DNA of 64,000 nucleotides from Photobacterium sanguinicancri (GTDB taxonomy: Bacteria; Pseudomonadota; Gammaproteobacteria; Enterobacterales; Vibrionaceae), in NCBI RefSeq assembly GCF_024346675.1, contig NZ_AP024851.1, forward strand, positions 1,488,001-1,552,000, read 5' to 3'. Shown in pieces: positions 1 through 9,442 of this stretch. A program made the position numbers and the translations under genes. The notes beneath the pieces are model-generated. The model saw only the letters and a list, made by a program, of their open reading frames with translations, had not been told where the DNA came from and made no database searches. The stretch's first letter is position 1. Each line of letters starts with the position of its first letter.

Positions 1-970
1 CTTCATCGTATTGATCGAGAATGAAGGCAAACTCATTCAAGAAAGTTTCTATATCTTGATGATCCAATTCACTCAGAGGGTAAGCAGGTTTTCGGCAATA
101 ATTGGTAGTAATAATTCCGCGCCTGACCAATATTTCTTTTTCGACGGCGATAATGTATTCACAGTGGCTCATCCACTTACTGATATATCGAAACAACAGC
201 GTATGCAGCGCCTGTGCTTGTTGTTTATCCCCATCCAACCATAGCTGATATATCGCATTGTAGATCTCAGTGAAAGAACACCCCGGCATAACACCTTTAC
301 CACCCACTTCAAGCATATCCAGCATATATAAGCCGGCATAACCGTTCATGATCACCGCATCTGGCAGTAACGTAAGCAGCTGCCGAGCATATTCCACAGG
401 CGGGTTACACTCAATTTTAAACACCGCATTAGGATGGTTATCGGTGATGGCTTTCATGTCTTGCGGTGTGATCGGAATCCCCGTCTCTGTTGGCGCGTAT
501 TGGATCAATACTGGAATATCAACCGCACTCAACACACTTTGGATATGATAAATAATATGCTCATTACTTGGGTTCAAGAAAAACGGTGGTAATAGCATTA
601 AGCTATCAAAGCCTTGTTGTTGATATTCCTTGGCTTGTTGCACCGCAAGTTCAGTGGCGTGTTCTGTAATTGAGACACAACTAAACACCTGAGATTCAGA
701 TGTAATCGCCTGAAACCAGCGAGCAAGCGTCCGTTTCTCATCTTGATTGAGCTTATAAAACTCACTCGCAATCCCAAATAAGGTTAAGCCATGACATCCA
801 GTTTGAATCAAGTGCTTGACCAGCTGTTTAAAACTTTCGATATCAACAGCGCCATTATCAGCAAATGGCATCGCAACGATCGGGTTAACACCAAAAATAT
901 CTGTCGGTTTTAATCGAGACTTTTGCGCTGAACAAGGTGCTAGCAATGTGTCCGTTTGTGATGTATTCAT
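1..970 (-). CDS. DHDPS/NanA-family aldolase (partial, 3' end outside window)
   Basis: The reading frame starts at an ATG whose first base is 970 and stays open to the left edge (about 323 codons), so the C-terminus is missing. The start overlaps the stop of the upstream dehydratase gene (ATGA), showing translational coupling. The protein has the dihydrodipicolinate synthase/N-acetylneuraminate lyase fold signature: an N-terminal [10 protein letters not shown] strand, a [10 protein letters not shown] stretch carrying the family tyrosine, and VFKIECNPP with the Schiff-base lysine. Such enzymes cleave 2-keto-3-deoxy sugar acids to pyruvate and an aldehyde. Last in a galactonate-type operon, it probably acts as a 2-keto-3-deoxy-aldonate aldolase. 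Exact substrate is not readable from the sequence; a 5-dehydro-4-deoxyglucarate dehydratase-like role is an alternative. Confidence 0.85.
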   Translation of the reverse strand, partial: MNTSQTDTLLAPCSAQKSRLKPTDIFGVNPIVAMPFADNGAVDIESFKQLVKHLIQTGCHGLTLFGIASEFYKLNQDEKRTLARWFQAITSESQVFSCVSITEHATELAVQQAKEYQQQGFDSLMLLPPFFLNPSNEHIIYHIQSVLSAVDIPVLIQYAPTETGIPITPQDMKAITDNHPNAVFKIECNPPVEYARQLLTLLPDAVIMNGYAGLYMLDMLEVGGKGVMPGCSFTEIYNAIYQLWLDGDKQQAQALHTLLFRYISKWMSHCEYIIAVEKEILVRRGIITTNYCRKPAYPLSELDHQDIETFLNEFAFILDQYDE

Positions 971-2670
971 TTCAAGATCGCTCCGTGCGCTGCCGATGAA
1001 ACACGATCCCGATACAAACGCAGAAAGCCTTTTGGCACTTCTTTATGCAACCTTGCCCATACGGCTTTTCGGGTTGCAATCGTCGCCTCATCGACCTCAA
1101 GCGTGATTTCTCGTGTTGTTAAATCGATAGTGATGCCATCGCCATCTTGCACTACACCAATCAAGCCCCCCTCATAAGCTTCTGGCGAAATATGCCCCAC
1201 AAATAGTCCACGATTCGACCCCGAAAAACGACCGTCGGTGATCAAGGCACAACTTTCAGAGAGCCCCATTCCTTCCAGCAACTTCATGGGTTTATACATC
1301 TCAGGTAAACCTGCGCCACCAGTGGTGCCTTCATAACGAATGACAATGACAGATTTTTCTTTAATGGTTTCCTGCATAATGGCTTCAATGGCAGCTTGTT
1401 CTGAATCAAACACCACCGCTTTGCCAGTAAAGTAGAACATGTCTTTTGGCACTGCTGCGGGTTTGGCTACGGAGCCCCAAGGCGACAAGTTGCCTCTCAA
1501 TACACCCACACCCGACTCCAACATAAAAGGATCGTCAATCGGGCGGATCAATGCACGATTGTCAGTGCTTGCGACCTCAGCTAGACAGTCTCGTTTGGTT
1601 CCTGAAACGGTTAACGCATCGAGTTCTAATAACGGCGCAAGCTCTTTTTCGACCGCCGCTACGCCACCAGCCTCAAAGAAATCGACCATATCGTATTCAG
1701 AAGCCGGGTAGATTGACGCGAGCAAAGGCACCTTGCGGCTCATTTGATCAAACACATCCAAATCTAGCTCACCTAAACCCGCTTCATAGTGGATCGCTTG
1801 TAAGTGAATAATGGCATTAGTCGAACCGCCCGTGGCTAACAAGGTGCAAATGGCATTATGGATCCCTTGTTTGCTGATAATTTTGCGCGCGGTTAACCCC
1901 TCTTCCAACATGCCTACAATGCGTTGTCCGCTCTGATAGCCCACGTGTAAACGTTGTGGGTGAATGGCAGGAATAGTGGCGGTTTGTGGCAAGGTCATAC
2001 CTAGAGATTCCGACAAACAACACATGGTATTCGCTGTACCATACATGGTGCAGGAGCCAATGGTTGGCTCGGCTAGATCTTCAATTTTACGAAACTCTTG
2101 CTCGTCGATCTGTCCTTTATTTTTCCAGCCAATCGCTTCGGTAACGATATTGCCATCCCAATGCTTACCCGCATACTCTGCAGGGTACATAGGACCGCCG
2201 TTAACCAAAATAGCGGGAATATCAAGCCGTGCTGCCGCCATTAGCATCGCTGGGACAATTTTGTCGCACGAGCCAAGCAACACCATAGCGTCAAAGTTAT
2301 GCGCTCTAACCATGACCTCGATCGAAGCGGTGATCACCTCTCGCCCCGCCAAGATATAGCGCATCCCTATATGCCCTTCAGCAATGCCATCACACGGTGC
2401 AATCGTGCCAAACGTCATTGCAGTACCACCCGCTTCTTCAATCCCTCGGATCACTTCGGCACCAACAACATCAAGATTCGCATGCCCTGCGGTAGCATTG
2501 GTGTAACTATTCACGACCGCAATTATAGGTTGTCTTAAAGCACTATCGCTGTGCCCCATTGATTTATACAAAGCGCGTTTTAACGCACCGTCATCGTCTT
2601 TCAGTATTTGATTGTGGTGAGGCACACACGCCCCTCCTCCACATGAACCGCATGATCCGCAATTACTCAT
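967..2670 (-). CDS. IlvD/Edd-family sugar-acid dehydratase
   Basis: About 567 residues, a typical length for the dihydroxy-acid/6-phosphogluconate dehydratase family, whose members remove water from (2R,3S)-dihydroxy acids using an Fe-S cluster. Family cysteine motifs are visible: [10 protein letters not shown] near residue 130 and [14 protein letters not shown] near 205. The C-terminal beta-barrel holds [11 protein letters not shown] place the start at the ATG at 2670, directly after the dgoD stop and 8 bases from a GGAG; a GTG at 2679 would add three residues and overlap dgoD. The N-terminus has an unusual cysteine/glycine run ([12 protein letters not shown]). Placement between dgoD and an aldolase suggests an aldonate dehydratase (arabinonate, xylonate, gluconate or similar) rather than branched-chain amino-acid synthesis; that is inference. 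Confidence 0.88.
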   Translation of the reverse strand: MSNCGSCGSCGGGACVPHHNQILKDDDGALKRALYKSMGHSDSALRQPIIAVVNSYTNATAGHANLDVVGAEVIRGIEEAGGTAMTFGTIAPCDGIAEGHIGMRYILAGREVITASIEVMVRAHNFDAMVLLGSCDKIVPAMLMAAARLDIPAILVNGGPMYPAEYAGKHWDGNIVTEAIGWKNKGQIDEQEFRKIEDLAEPTIGSCTMYGTANTMCCLSESLGMTLPQTATIPAIHPQRLHVGYQSGQRIVGMLEEGLTARKIISKQGIHNAICTLLATGGSTNAIIHLQAIHYEAGLGELDLDVFDQMSRKVPLLASIYPASEYDMVDFFEAGGVAAVEKELAPLLELDALTVSGTKRDCLAEVASTDNRALIRPIDDPFMLESGVGVLRGNLSPWGSVAKPAAVPKDMFYFTGKAVVFDSEQAAIEAIMQETIKEKSVIVIRYEGTTGGAGLPEMYKPMKLLEGMGLSESCALITDGRFSGSNRGLFVGHISPEAYEGGLIGVVQDGDGITIDLTTREITLEVDEATIATRKAVWARLHKEVPKGFLRLYRDRVSSAAHGAILK

Positions 2671-2672
2671 AG

Positions 2673-3830
2673 TTACCACTCCGCAAACGAACCATCTTTG
2701 TTAGTCCAGTGGGGGTTGCGCCATTTAGGTTCAGTCAGCGCTTTATCATGTTGATCCCGCATGAAGCCCTCGTCGATTTCAATGCCAAGCCCCGGCCCTT
2801 CTAGGTTCAAGCAGTAACCATGGTCAAAATCAAAAACATCTTTGTTCTTGATGTAATCCAATACATCGTTACCTTTGTTGTAATGAATACCAATACTTTG
2901 CTCTTGAATGATGGCGTTCTGACAAGTGGTATCAATATGCACTGAAGAGGCCAGTGCAATCGCACCTAAAGGACAGTGTGGCGCTAAAGCCACGTCGTAA
3001 GTTTCAGCCATAGAGGCAATTTTCTTAAGCTCAGTTAGCCCACCGCAATGGCACACATCGGGCTGAATAATATCGACGCCACCATGCTCGAGTAGTTTTT
3101 TGAACTCCCAGCGTGAATGAAGGCGCTCGCCTGTCGCAATCGGGATAGCCCCGTATTGCGCAATTTCATGGATACAATCGAAATGCTCAGCCAGTACCGG
3201 CTCTTCGACAAACATAGGGCGCATCGGCTCTAATTCTTTCATCATGATTTTTGCCATGGCTTTATGAACACGACCATGAAAATCAATCCCGATACCAAAG
3301 TCTTTACCCATGGCATCGCGTAAGCCTTGAACACGATCAAGCAGCGCATCAACTTTGCTAAAATCATCAATAAAGTTGAGCTCTTCAGTGCCATTCATCT
3401 TAATCGCATTGAAGCCTAACTCTTTTCGCTCCTTTGCCATGCGAACGACATCATCTGGCCTATCACCACCAATCCATGAATAAGTTTGTATTTTGTCACG
3501 GCATTTTCCTCCTAGCAGCTGGTAGGCAGGTACATCTAATGCTTTACCTTTGATATCCCACAGGGCTTGATCAATGCCAGATAAGGCACTCATCATTACT
3601 GGACCACCGCGGTAAAACGTCGAGCGATATAAATAGTTCCAATGCAATTCAATATCACGCGGGTCTTTACCTATCAGGTATTCCATCAACTCATCGACAC
3701 AGGTATGCACCGTATGAGTACGCCCTTCTAAGCTCGGCTCACCCCAGCCAACAATGCCTTCATCAGTGATGATTTTCAGAAAGCCCCAGCGTGGAGCAAC
3801 AATGAATTTTTCGTAGCCAATAATCTTCAT
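2673..3830 (-). CDS. dgoD: D-galactonate dehydratase
   Basis: 385 residues, close to the 382 of E. coli DgoD, with matching sequence along its whole length. It is an enolase-superfamily enzyme that converts D-galactonate to 2-keto-3-deoxy-D-galactonate in the cytoplasm. Visible active-site blocks are IDFHGRVH (metal-binding Asp and the nearby His), FVEEPVL (second metal ligand Glu), ATGERLHSR (third Glu) and [11 protein letters not shown] (catalytic His). The C-terminus ends in AEW as in E. coli. An AAGG sits before the ATG. It lies ten bases downstream of the TRAP permease gene and in the same transcription unit, so uptake and the first catabolic step are co-expressed. Confidence 0.96.
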   Translation of the reverse strand: MKIIGYEKFIVAPRWGFLKIITDEGIVGWGEPSLEGRTHTVHTCVDELMEYLIGKDPRDIELHWNYLYRSTFYRGGPVMMSALSGIDQALWDIKGKALDVPAYQLLGGKCRDKIQTYSWIGGDRPDDVVRMAKERKELGFNAIKMNGTEELNFIDDFSKVDALLDRVQGLRDAMGKDFGIGIDFHGRVHKAMAKIMMKELEPMRPMFVEEPVLAEHFDCIHEIAQYGAIPIATGERLHSRWEFKKLLEHGGVDIIQPDVCHCGGLTELKKIASMAETYDVALAPHCPLGAIALASSVHIDTTCQNAIIQEQSIGIHYNKGNDVLDYIKNKDVFDFDHGYCLNLEGPGLGIEIDEGFMRDQHDKALTEPKWRNPHWTNKDGSFAEW

Positions 3831-3839
3831 AATTCAGCC

Positions 3840-5120
3840 TTACTTAAATAGATCGGGTAGGAAAGTAATAACGCCAGGCATAAACACCAATGCTATTTGC
3901 ACAAGCAACATACTGATTAAAAATGGAATAACAGCACGAGTTAGCTGAACCATCGACGAGCCAGTGATCCCTTTAGCGACAAACAAATTCACCCCGACTG
4001 GTGGCGTAATCAATGCCAGCTCAGTACCCACAATCAAGATGATGCCGAAGTGGAACGGGCTCACACCAAGCTCCACCAAAATTGGTAAGAACAAAGGGGT
4101 ATAAATTAAGATTTGAGCCGCCGTTTCGATAAACAGACCGGTAAACATGATTAACGCAACAAAGATCAGCAGAATAAGCGTAGGGCTATCAGTAAATTGT
4201 AAAATAGCCTCACCGATCATTTGTGGGATCATGCTAATCGTTAAATAACGCGCAAAAGCAGTCGCAAAACCAAGGATGATAATGACACAACCCGTAGTTA
4301 ACGCAGCCCGTGAGACCGTGGGGATTAAATCTTTAAAGGTCATTTCTTTATGGATAAAGAAACTTACAATCAAGGTGTAAATAACCGTGATACACGCCGC
4401 TTCCGTGGCAGTGAAAATACCGGAGTAAATCCCCCCTAAAATGATGACAGGCGTCAGCAATGCCCATTTAGCTTCAAGAAACGTCTCTTTCACTTTCGAA
4501 AGGGAAAAGTCTTCATCCTGACCTTTATAGCCGCGCTTTTTAGCAATTAAATAAACAGCAAGGATCAACCCAAAACCAATCATGCCGCCCGGAATAAAAC
4601 CCGCCAAGAACATATCACCGATCGAAATTTCAGCTGTGACCGCATAAATGATCATCGGAATCGACGGTGGAATAAGGATCCCAAGCGAACCCGCCGAAGC
4701 CGTTAACGCCCCCGCGAAATGGCGGTTATAGCCCTTTTCTATCATCGAAGGCACCATCATGGAGCCAATCGCCGCAACCGTGGCTGGTGATGACCCAGAA
4801 ATAGCAGCGAAGAACATACACGCCACCACAGTGACAATGCCGAGCCCACCCGCCGTTCGCCCAACTAAACTGGCAGCAAAGTTAACGATGCGCTTAGAAA
4901 GCCCACCTTTTTCCATCACAAAACCCGCCATAATAAACATCGGAATGGCAAGGTATGTAAATGAGTCCAGTGAGGTAAAAGCAATTTGAGCAATAAAAGA
5001 AATTGGAATATCAGCCAGCATCAAAGCAAAGGCGGTACACATACCAATACTAATGGCAATGGGCATGCCAACAGCAAGTAGTGCAACAAAGACAAACATT
5101 GTAATTAGAAACACATCCAT
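3840..5120 (-). CDS. TRAP transporter large permease (DctM family)
   Basis: 426 residues, almost entirely hydrophobic, with about a dozen membrane segments; typical of the DctM subunit that forms the substrate channel of a tripartite ATP-independent periplasmic transporter in the inner membrane. Family hallmarks include AAISGSSPATVAAIGSMM and the SLGILIPPSIPMIIYA stretch. It starts with GAGG before the ATG at 5120 and its start codon overlaps the stop codon of the small permease gene by one base, which fits fixed stoichiometry. It presumably works with the two following entries to import the sugar acid degraded by dgoD, dgoK and dgoA; the substrate is inferred only from context. Confidence 0.95.
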   Translation of the reverse strand: MDVFLITMFVFVALLAVGMPIAISIGMCTAFALMLADIPISFIAQIAFTSLDSFTYLAIPMFIMAGFVMEKGGLSKRIVNFAASLVGRTAGGLGIVTVVACMFFAAISGSSPATVAAIGSMMVPSMIEKGYNRHFAGALTASAGSLGILIPPSIPMIIYAVTAEISIGDMFLAGFIPGGMIGFGLILAVYLIAKKRGYKGQDEDFSLSKVKETFLEAKWALLTPVIILGGIYSGIFTATEAACITVIYTLIVSFFIHKEMTFKDLIPTVSRAALTTGCVIIILGFATAFARYLTISMIPQMIGEAILQFTDSPTLILLIFVALIMFTGLFIETAAQILIYTPLFLPILVELGVSPFHFGIILIVGTELALITPPVGVNLFVAKGITGSSMVQLTRAVIPFLISMLLVQIALVFMPGVITFLPDLFK

Positions 5121-5665
5121 TATTTGTTTCCTCGCTCATCTTTAATTTTTTGTAAGGCTTCTTCCGCTTCACTTAGCGCATATTCTTGTTCGAGTTTACC
5201 GGTCACTCTTCGATATACTCGTTGAACTAATCTCAAGGCGATTAAATAAAAAGTGAATGGTATAATTGCGTATACCCACCCTGCTTGCCATTCAAGTGCC
5301 GGTGTTGTTTGCTCTATCGCTAATGCATCAACCGATAATTCCAAACCATAATAACCAACCCAAACCATGAAGCTGGCAAACGATAAATCGACAATTGAAT
5401 CTAATATTTTTTTATTTTTACCTTTTACAAACCCATCAATAACTTCAACTCGAACATGTGCTCCGCGAACAACAGCTAAACTTGCTGAAAAATAAACTAG
5501 CGCAATAAACACATAACGGGATAACTCTTCAGTCCACGACAAAGAAAAATTAAAAACAAACCTAAATAATATTTGCAAAAAGCAAAGAATAATTAGAGCA
5601 ATAAAAAGAAACGTACTTATATATTCTTCAATATTGTCTAAGAATGAAGTTTTCTTATCATTCAT
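5120..5665 (-). CDS. TRAP transporter small permease (DctQ family)
   Basis: 181 residues with four predicted membrane helices (near residues 15-35, 45-70, 90-110 and 130-150) and the family-typical FNFSLSWTEELSRY block, in which the WTEE motif is strongly conserved among DctQ subunits. It forms the inner-membrane complex with the large permease. The C-terminal tail is charged and cytoplasmic. The ribosome binding site is weak (GGTGCTG before the ATG), in contrast with the neighbouring genes. A hairpin separates it from the substrate-binding protein gene. Confidence 0.93.
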   Translation of the reverse strand: MNDKKTSFLDNIEEYISTFLFIALIILCFLQILFRFVFNFSLSWTEELSRYVFIALVYFSASLAVVRGAHVRVEVIDGFVKGKNKKILDSIVDLSFASFMVWVGYYGLELSVDALAIEQTTPALEWQAGWVYAIIPFTFYLIALRLVQRVYRRVTGKLEQEYALSEAEEALQKIKDERGNK

Positions 5666-5688
5666 AACAGCACCATATTTTAATTATA

Positions 5689-5707
5689 GGGCTGCATTGC
5701 ACAGCCC
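5689..5707 (-). terminator. Intergenic hairpin between TRAP binding protein and small permease genes
   Basis: GGGCTG (5689-5694) and CAGCCC (5702-5707) form a 6-bp GC-rich stem with a 7-base loop just after the dctP-type stop codon. Read on the minus strand it is followed by an AT-rich tract without a clean U-run. It may be a partial terminator or a 3' mRNA stabiliser, a common way to make more binding protein than permease. Confidence 0.4.
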
Positions 5708-5719
5708 CTTTGCGATAAT

Positions 5720-6703
5720 TTACTGTAACTTAGTGACTTCTTCGGTCAGCTTTTTATATAAGTCAGGGTTAATTCTATCGGCATATTTTTGAACAACAGG
5801 TGCGACTTTCTCGTGCATTTCGGCTTTTACTTCTGGTGAAAGTGGGGTGTAAACCAAGCCTGCATCTATCATACCTTGCAACGATTTCTCATCTTGGGTT
5901 TTAACCGACACTCGCATGTGGTCAATCGCAACACGAGCAGCTTGCTGCATAGTGGCTTGCTCATCGGCTGTCAGGCCATCGTAGAACTTTTTACCGACGA
6001 CAAAGACAACCCAAGAATACACATGGCCCGTATCAGACACGTATTTTTGAACTTCATATAAGCGCTGCGAGTAAATATTGGTGTACGGGTTTTCCTGACC
6101 GTCAACAACACCTTGCTGAAGTGATGAGAATAGCTCAGAGAATGCCATTGGCGTTGGGTTTGCGCCTAGCGAACGGAAAGCATCAAGGTGGGCTTTATTC
6201 TGCATAGTGCGCAGTTTCAAGCCATCCATATCTGCAATCGTTTTAATCGGGCGAACATTATTAGTGACATGACGGAAACCGAAGTTACCGTAGCCTAAAC
6301 CCACATAACCAGCTTTCTCTAGCTTGGAAGACAATTCCTGTCCCCATTCACCATCAACAACTTGATTGGCTACATCATCATTAGGAAAGATAAAAGGCAG
6401 GGTTAATATATTGAAATCTTTCACAATATTACCAAGCACAGCCGGTGATGGTAAATTCATCTGAACCGCATTAAATTTAATTTGTTCTAATGCCTCTTGG
6501 TCATTACCTAACTGGTTACTCGGGTAAATAGTTACTGAGATATCAGTATTGTCTTCTACGTATTTCTCAAATTTTTGCATTGCTGCAAATTCAAAGTGAG
6601 ATTCAGGTACCCCAATACCAATACGCATAGTTTTTGCTTGAACATGTAACGACATTGCCATTAGGGGTACAGCAGCTAGAGCAGCAATTTTACTTAGTTT
6701 CAT
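5720..6703 (-). CDS. TRAP transporter periplasmic substrate-binding protein (DctP family)
   Basis: I choose the ATG at 6703, preceded by AAGG, giving about 327 residues; an upstream ATG at 6751 would put 16 polar residues before the signal peptide and overlap dgoA. The N-terminus is a Sec signal peptide ending near HVQA. The mature protein has the family features: MRIGIGVPESH, an LGNDQEALEQIK segment, and the IADMDGLKLRT region that carries the carboxylate-binding arginine. It would capture an acidic sugar in the periplasm and hand it to the Q/M permease. Galactonate as substrate is inferred from the operon. Confidence 0.93.
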   Translation of the reverse strand: MKLSKIAALAAVPLMAMSLHVQAKTMRIGIGVPESHFEFAAMQKFEKYVEDNTDISVTIYPSNQLGNDQEALEQIKFNAVQMNLPSPAVLGNIVKDFNILTLPFIFPNDDVANQVVDGEWGQELSSKLEKAGYVGLGYGNFGFRHVTNNVRPIKTIADMDGLKLRTMQNKAHLDAFRSLGANPTPMAFSELFSSLQQGVVDGQENPYTNIYSQRLYEVQKYVSDTGHVYSWVVFVVGKKFYDGLTADEQATMQQAARVAIDHMRVSVKTQDEKSLQGMIDAGLVYTPLSPEVKAEMHEKVAPVVQKYADRINPDLYKKLTEEVTKLQ

Positions 6704-6728
6704 AAGATAACCTTTTGCTTTTCGTATA

Positions 6729-7370
6729 TTAAATGGACATCCAACTGTCACGATACGCCTTCGCGCGTACGCTTAGCTCTGAGGGCTTTATGCCCTTCTT
6801 ATACAAGCCAGACCCCAAGCCAAAGCCGTCTACGCCAACATCAACGTAAGACTTCATTTGCTCGGCATCTGCCTCTATACCGCCAGTAGGGCAGCAAATC
6901 ATTTCAGGAGGTAATACTGATTTGATTGCCTTCACCCCTAATGGCTGAATAAGTTCTGCCGGGAAGAATTTCAATGCGGTAACACCACAATCTACAGCGG
7001 TAAACGCTTCCGTTGCGGTTTGTACACCAGAGAACACCACACAATTATGAGCACGGGCAGCTCGAATCACTTCTGGGTTCATATTCGGTGTCACTATTAA
7101 TCGTGCTCCCGCTTCAAGCACTGGCATTAATTTATCAATATTGGTCACAGTGCCTGCGCCAATAACGGCTTGCTCGCCATAGGCTTCTACAAGCATTTTT
7201 ATACTTAATACAGCATCAGGCGAATTTAATGGCACTTCAATAAATCTAAATCCGTTATCAATTAAGACATTAGCAATATCTAGAACTTCACTTGGTTCAA
7301 CACCGCGTAATATTGCTATTAATGGTAACTCTTTAAACCATGCATTATTTCTTAGCTCTTCAGTATTCAT
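6729..7370 (-). CDS. dgoA: 2-dehydro-3-deoxy-6-phosphogalactonate aldolase
   Basis: 213 residues, class I KDPG/KDPGal aldolase fold. It cleaves 2-keto-3-deoxy-6-phosphogalactonate to pyruvate and glyceraldehyde 3-phosphate, the last step of the DeLey-Doudoroff pathway. Matches to E. coli DgoA are clear: LPLIAILRGVEPSE, EVPLNSPDA (catalytic Glu region), VIGAGTVTN, LIVTPNMNPEV, ALKFFPAELIQPLG (Schiff-base Lys) and GVDGFGLGSGLY. Its start overlaps the end of dgoK by 11 bases. No strong ribosome binding site is seen, so coupling to dgoK translation is likely. Confidence 0.95.
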   Translation of the reverse strand: MNTEELRNNAWFKELPLIAILRGVEPSEVLDIANVLIDNGFRFIEVPLNSPDAVLSIKMLVEAYGEQAVIGAGTVTNIDKLMPVLEAGARLIVTPNMNPEVIRAARAHNCVVFSGVQTATEAFTAVDCGVTALKFFPAELIQPLGVKAIKSVLPPEMICCPTGGIEADAEQMKSYVDVGVDGFGLGSGLYKKGIKPSELSVRAKAYRDSWMSI

Positions 7371-8259
7371 TGCTTTCGTCCTTGCTATAGATTTTTGTCA
7401 TGCCTTTCAAAAAGCATTCATCACCATCAATAACATCAAACTCGATATTAAGGTGTTCTAATGCCAACGCATAATTTGATGCTAACTTTTGTGAACCGAC
7501 TAAATATAACTTATTCAACCGATTTGATATTATAAACTCATGCCCAATAAGTAACCCCGATATATAAGCATGTATATTGGTATCTTGGACATCATCAAAT
7601 AACTTGAAGGTTCTTGCACTAAATAGCACATGGTTCAATGGATATTTATTACCAATTTCAACACCTTTAATAAATACGTCTTTATTAAATACCTGCTCAG
7701 GTAATGATTTCCCTAATATGCTGTGATTAACCAAAAGAGAATACAATTCACCTGTCATTACCGTTGAGTAATTTTCTATTTTCCCATCACACCAATAAGC
7801 ATTTTTACTATGAGTACCAAATAGAATAGCGTTGAAGTCACATTTTATTATTGCGCCTAAGCCAATAAGCTGAATTTCTTCCCCTCGCATGACTTCAGGG
7901 TTACCAAACGCATTAATACAACGAACACCAGAGACAATTTTTGCTTTGTTACCAGAAAGAAGATCCACACTGTGTATGTTATTCGCTAAGTCTTGTGCAG
8001 ATGCCGGCGTATGAACGTAAGGCACTTCGCACCATCCTTGCTGCGATCCGACCATGCCGGCCATTATCACAGGTAAGTGGCCATATATGCCGTTCCACCG
8101 ACTGATTAACTCATCAAACACGTGGGGGAACTGATCTTGCTCTACAGATAACAGCCCCTTTGCTTGTTGGATTTTATCTAGACACTCCCCCGTATCGGAC
8201 ATTAAAAATGCCCTAAAATTTGTCGTTCCCCAATCTACTGCAATCCAACTCGCTTTCAT
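7360..8259 (-). CDS. dgoK: 2-dehydro-3-deoxygalactonokinase
   Basis: About 299 residues from the ATG at 8259, which has an excellent GGAGGAGAA site; the longer frame from 8301 would run through the operator palindrome and is less likely. The protein begins with the ASKHA-kinase phosphate-1 motif WIAVDWGTTNFRAF and contains the DgoK-type MAGMVGSQQGW block and the FGTHSKNAYW segment near residue 155. It phosphorylates 2-keto-3-deoxygalactonate with ATP, feeding DgoA. It is the first structural gene after dgoR. Confidence 0.93.
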   Translation of the reverse strand: MKASWIAVDWGTTNFRAFLMSDTGECLDKIQQAKGLLSVEQDQFPHVFDELISRWNGIYGHLPVIMAGMVGSQQGWCEVPYVHTPASAQDLANNIHSVDLLSGNKAKIVSGVRCINAFGNPEVMRGEEIQLIGLGAIIKCDFNAILFGTHSKNAYWCDGKIENYSTVMTGELYSLLVNHSILGKSLPEQVFNKDVFIKGVEIGNKYPLNHVLFSARTFKLFDDVQDTNIHAYISGLLIGHEFIISNRLNKLYLVGSQKLASNYALALEHLNIEFDVIDGDECFLKGMTKIYSKDESNEY

Positions 8260-8290
8260 TTCTCCTCCATGTGTTACTATGATTACAATC

Positions 8291-8301
8291 TTGTAATACA
8301 A
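8291..8301. promoter_or_regulatory. Candidate DgoR operator upstream of dgoK
   Basis: TTGTAATACAA is a perfect palindrome around its central base, 31 bases before the dgoK start. A near-copy lies upstream of dgoR at 9103-9113. GntR/FadR-type repressors bind short palindromes of this size, so this is a plausible operator giving substrate-induced expression; binding itself is inferred. Confidence 0.5.
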
Positions 8302-8362
8302 GGCGTTTCATGTCGAAAAGGAACACCTTGCAGTGTTCATGCGTATCAGTGCGGCTGTGTAA

Positions 8363-9091
8363 CTAACGTATTAAATCAGTACCTTTAAGGGTTTTAACCG
8401 TTTTCGCGATAGCCCCCATGATAATTTCACGCATCTTTTCTCGAGCATCTTCAGGTTTACGCATTCTTACCGCGTCCATCACATAATAGTGGTCATCCAG
8501 CGCGGGTTTACTGAGCAATACATCTTTCTCTAAGGTACGGGAAAAAGACACTTCCATAGTCGTTGTTAAGGCATCACCGAGAGAAATCAAAAACGGATTC
8601 TTGGTCGCCAGCAAAAGCTGCTTATGGAACTCAATATCACCCGTGTTGATCTGTACCCTATCATTATGTTCCAGCCCAGAGGCCATCATGTTGTAGCTTC
8701 GCTCAAGTGCGGCAAGGTTATCCCCTGTTGCGTTTAAAGCTGCCAGTGCCGCTGCGTTGGGTTCCACCATCAAGCGCACTTCAAGTAAATGCGGGATAAA
8801 AGTATCGGATGCTTTATATTCCGTCACCCAACGTAGTACATCGTGATCTAACCAATTCCACTGATCGGGCGTATTTGCAATGCTGCCCACTTTTGGCGTT
8901 ATGGTTATTAGGCCTTTACTTGCTAATGTCTGCAAAGCACTGCGTACTGAAGTTCTAGAAACACCTAATGATAGTGCTAGTTCATTTTCACCTTTTAAAT
9001 ATGCGCCAGCAGGTGTTCGCTCTTTTAAAATGTCACAGACAATCTGATTTATCGCCAAGGTTGATTTCGATTTTGTCATTCTTGTATTCAT
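8363..9091 (-). CDS. dgoR: GntR/FadR-family transcriptional regulator, DgoR-like
   Basis: 242 residues. Residues about 10-75 form a GntR winged helix (LALSLGVSRTSVRSALQTLASKGLI); about 90-230 is an all-helical FCD ligand-binding domain with the EVRLMVEPNAAALAA motif and the metal-binding histidines expected around EFHKQLL and DHYYVMD. The NTPDQWNWLDHDVLRWV segment closely parallels E. coli DgoR. It should repress the galactonate operon until a pathway intermediate binds. It is the first gene of the cluster, transcribed in the same direction, with candidate operators on both sides. An ATG at 9079 is an alternative start. Confidence 0.88.
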   Translation of the reverse strand: MNTRMTKSKSTLAINQIVCDILKERTPAGAYLKGENELALSLGVSRTSVRSALQTLASKGLITITPKVGSIANTPDQWNWLDHDVLRWVTEYKASDTFIPHLLEVRLMVEPNAAALAALNATGDNLAALERSYNMMASGLEHNDRVQINTGDIEFHKQLLLATKNPFLISLGDALTTTMEVSFSRTLEKDVLLSKPALDDHYYVMDAVRMRKPEDAREKMREIIMGAIAKTVKTLKGTDLIR

Positions 9092-9102
9092 TCACCTCTA
9101 TC

Positions 9103-9113
9103 TTGTAATACAT
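9103..9113. promoter_or_regulatory. Candidate DgoR operator upstream of dgoR
   Basis: TTGTAATACAT differs from the perfect palindrome at 8291-8301 by one base and is preceded by the same TC. It lies 12 bases upstream of the dgoR start, consistent with autoregulation. A further partial copy (TTGTATTCA, 9082-9090) overlaps the dgoR start itself. Confidence 0.45.
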
Positions 9114-9442
9114 GGTAGAACGAAATTTAACCAGCTTCTGTGATCTATCTTCAGCTTCATAACGACAACAAAAAATTAACCTACAAGGTTATCATTTAAT
9201 CAGATCCGCGCTGTCTAAACGCTGTGTCATTTCTAATGTTGAAATCGACTCAGGAAAACACGGAATACTTCCAAGCACTTTCTGAGAACGCTGGATCTGT
9301 ACACTCACCCAATTTACCCCACCTTAAAATTTCAGCTGCCTCACTGTATATCGATAAAATTTACGACCAAATATCCAGGCGACACATTTTGTCGTCTGGA
9401 TGTTTAATATAGCACTTGTTCACAACACATCAGGGGCTAGTC
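9114..9442. other. Divergent intergenic region between dgoR and the DUF4145-like gene
   Basis: No convincing gene. A frame of 62 codons at 9224-9412 has no ribosome binding site and no recognisable features. An 11-bp hairpin, ATCCAGGCGAC (9373-9383) with GTCGTCTGGAT (9391-9401, one G-U pair), followed by GTTTAATAT, lies about 40 bases before the next start and could be a leader terminator. Confidence 0.5.

Noticed and set aside
9224..9412. 62-codon frame upstream of the DUF4145-like gene
   Set aside because: No Shine-Dalgarno and no recognisable protein features; it overlaps a hairpin.
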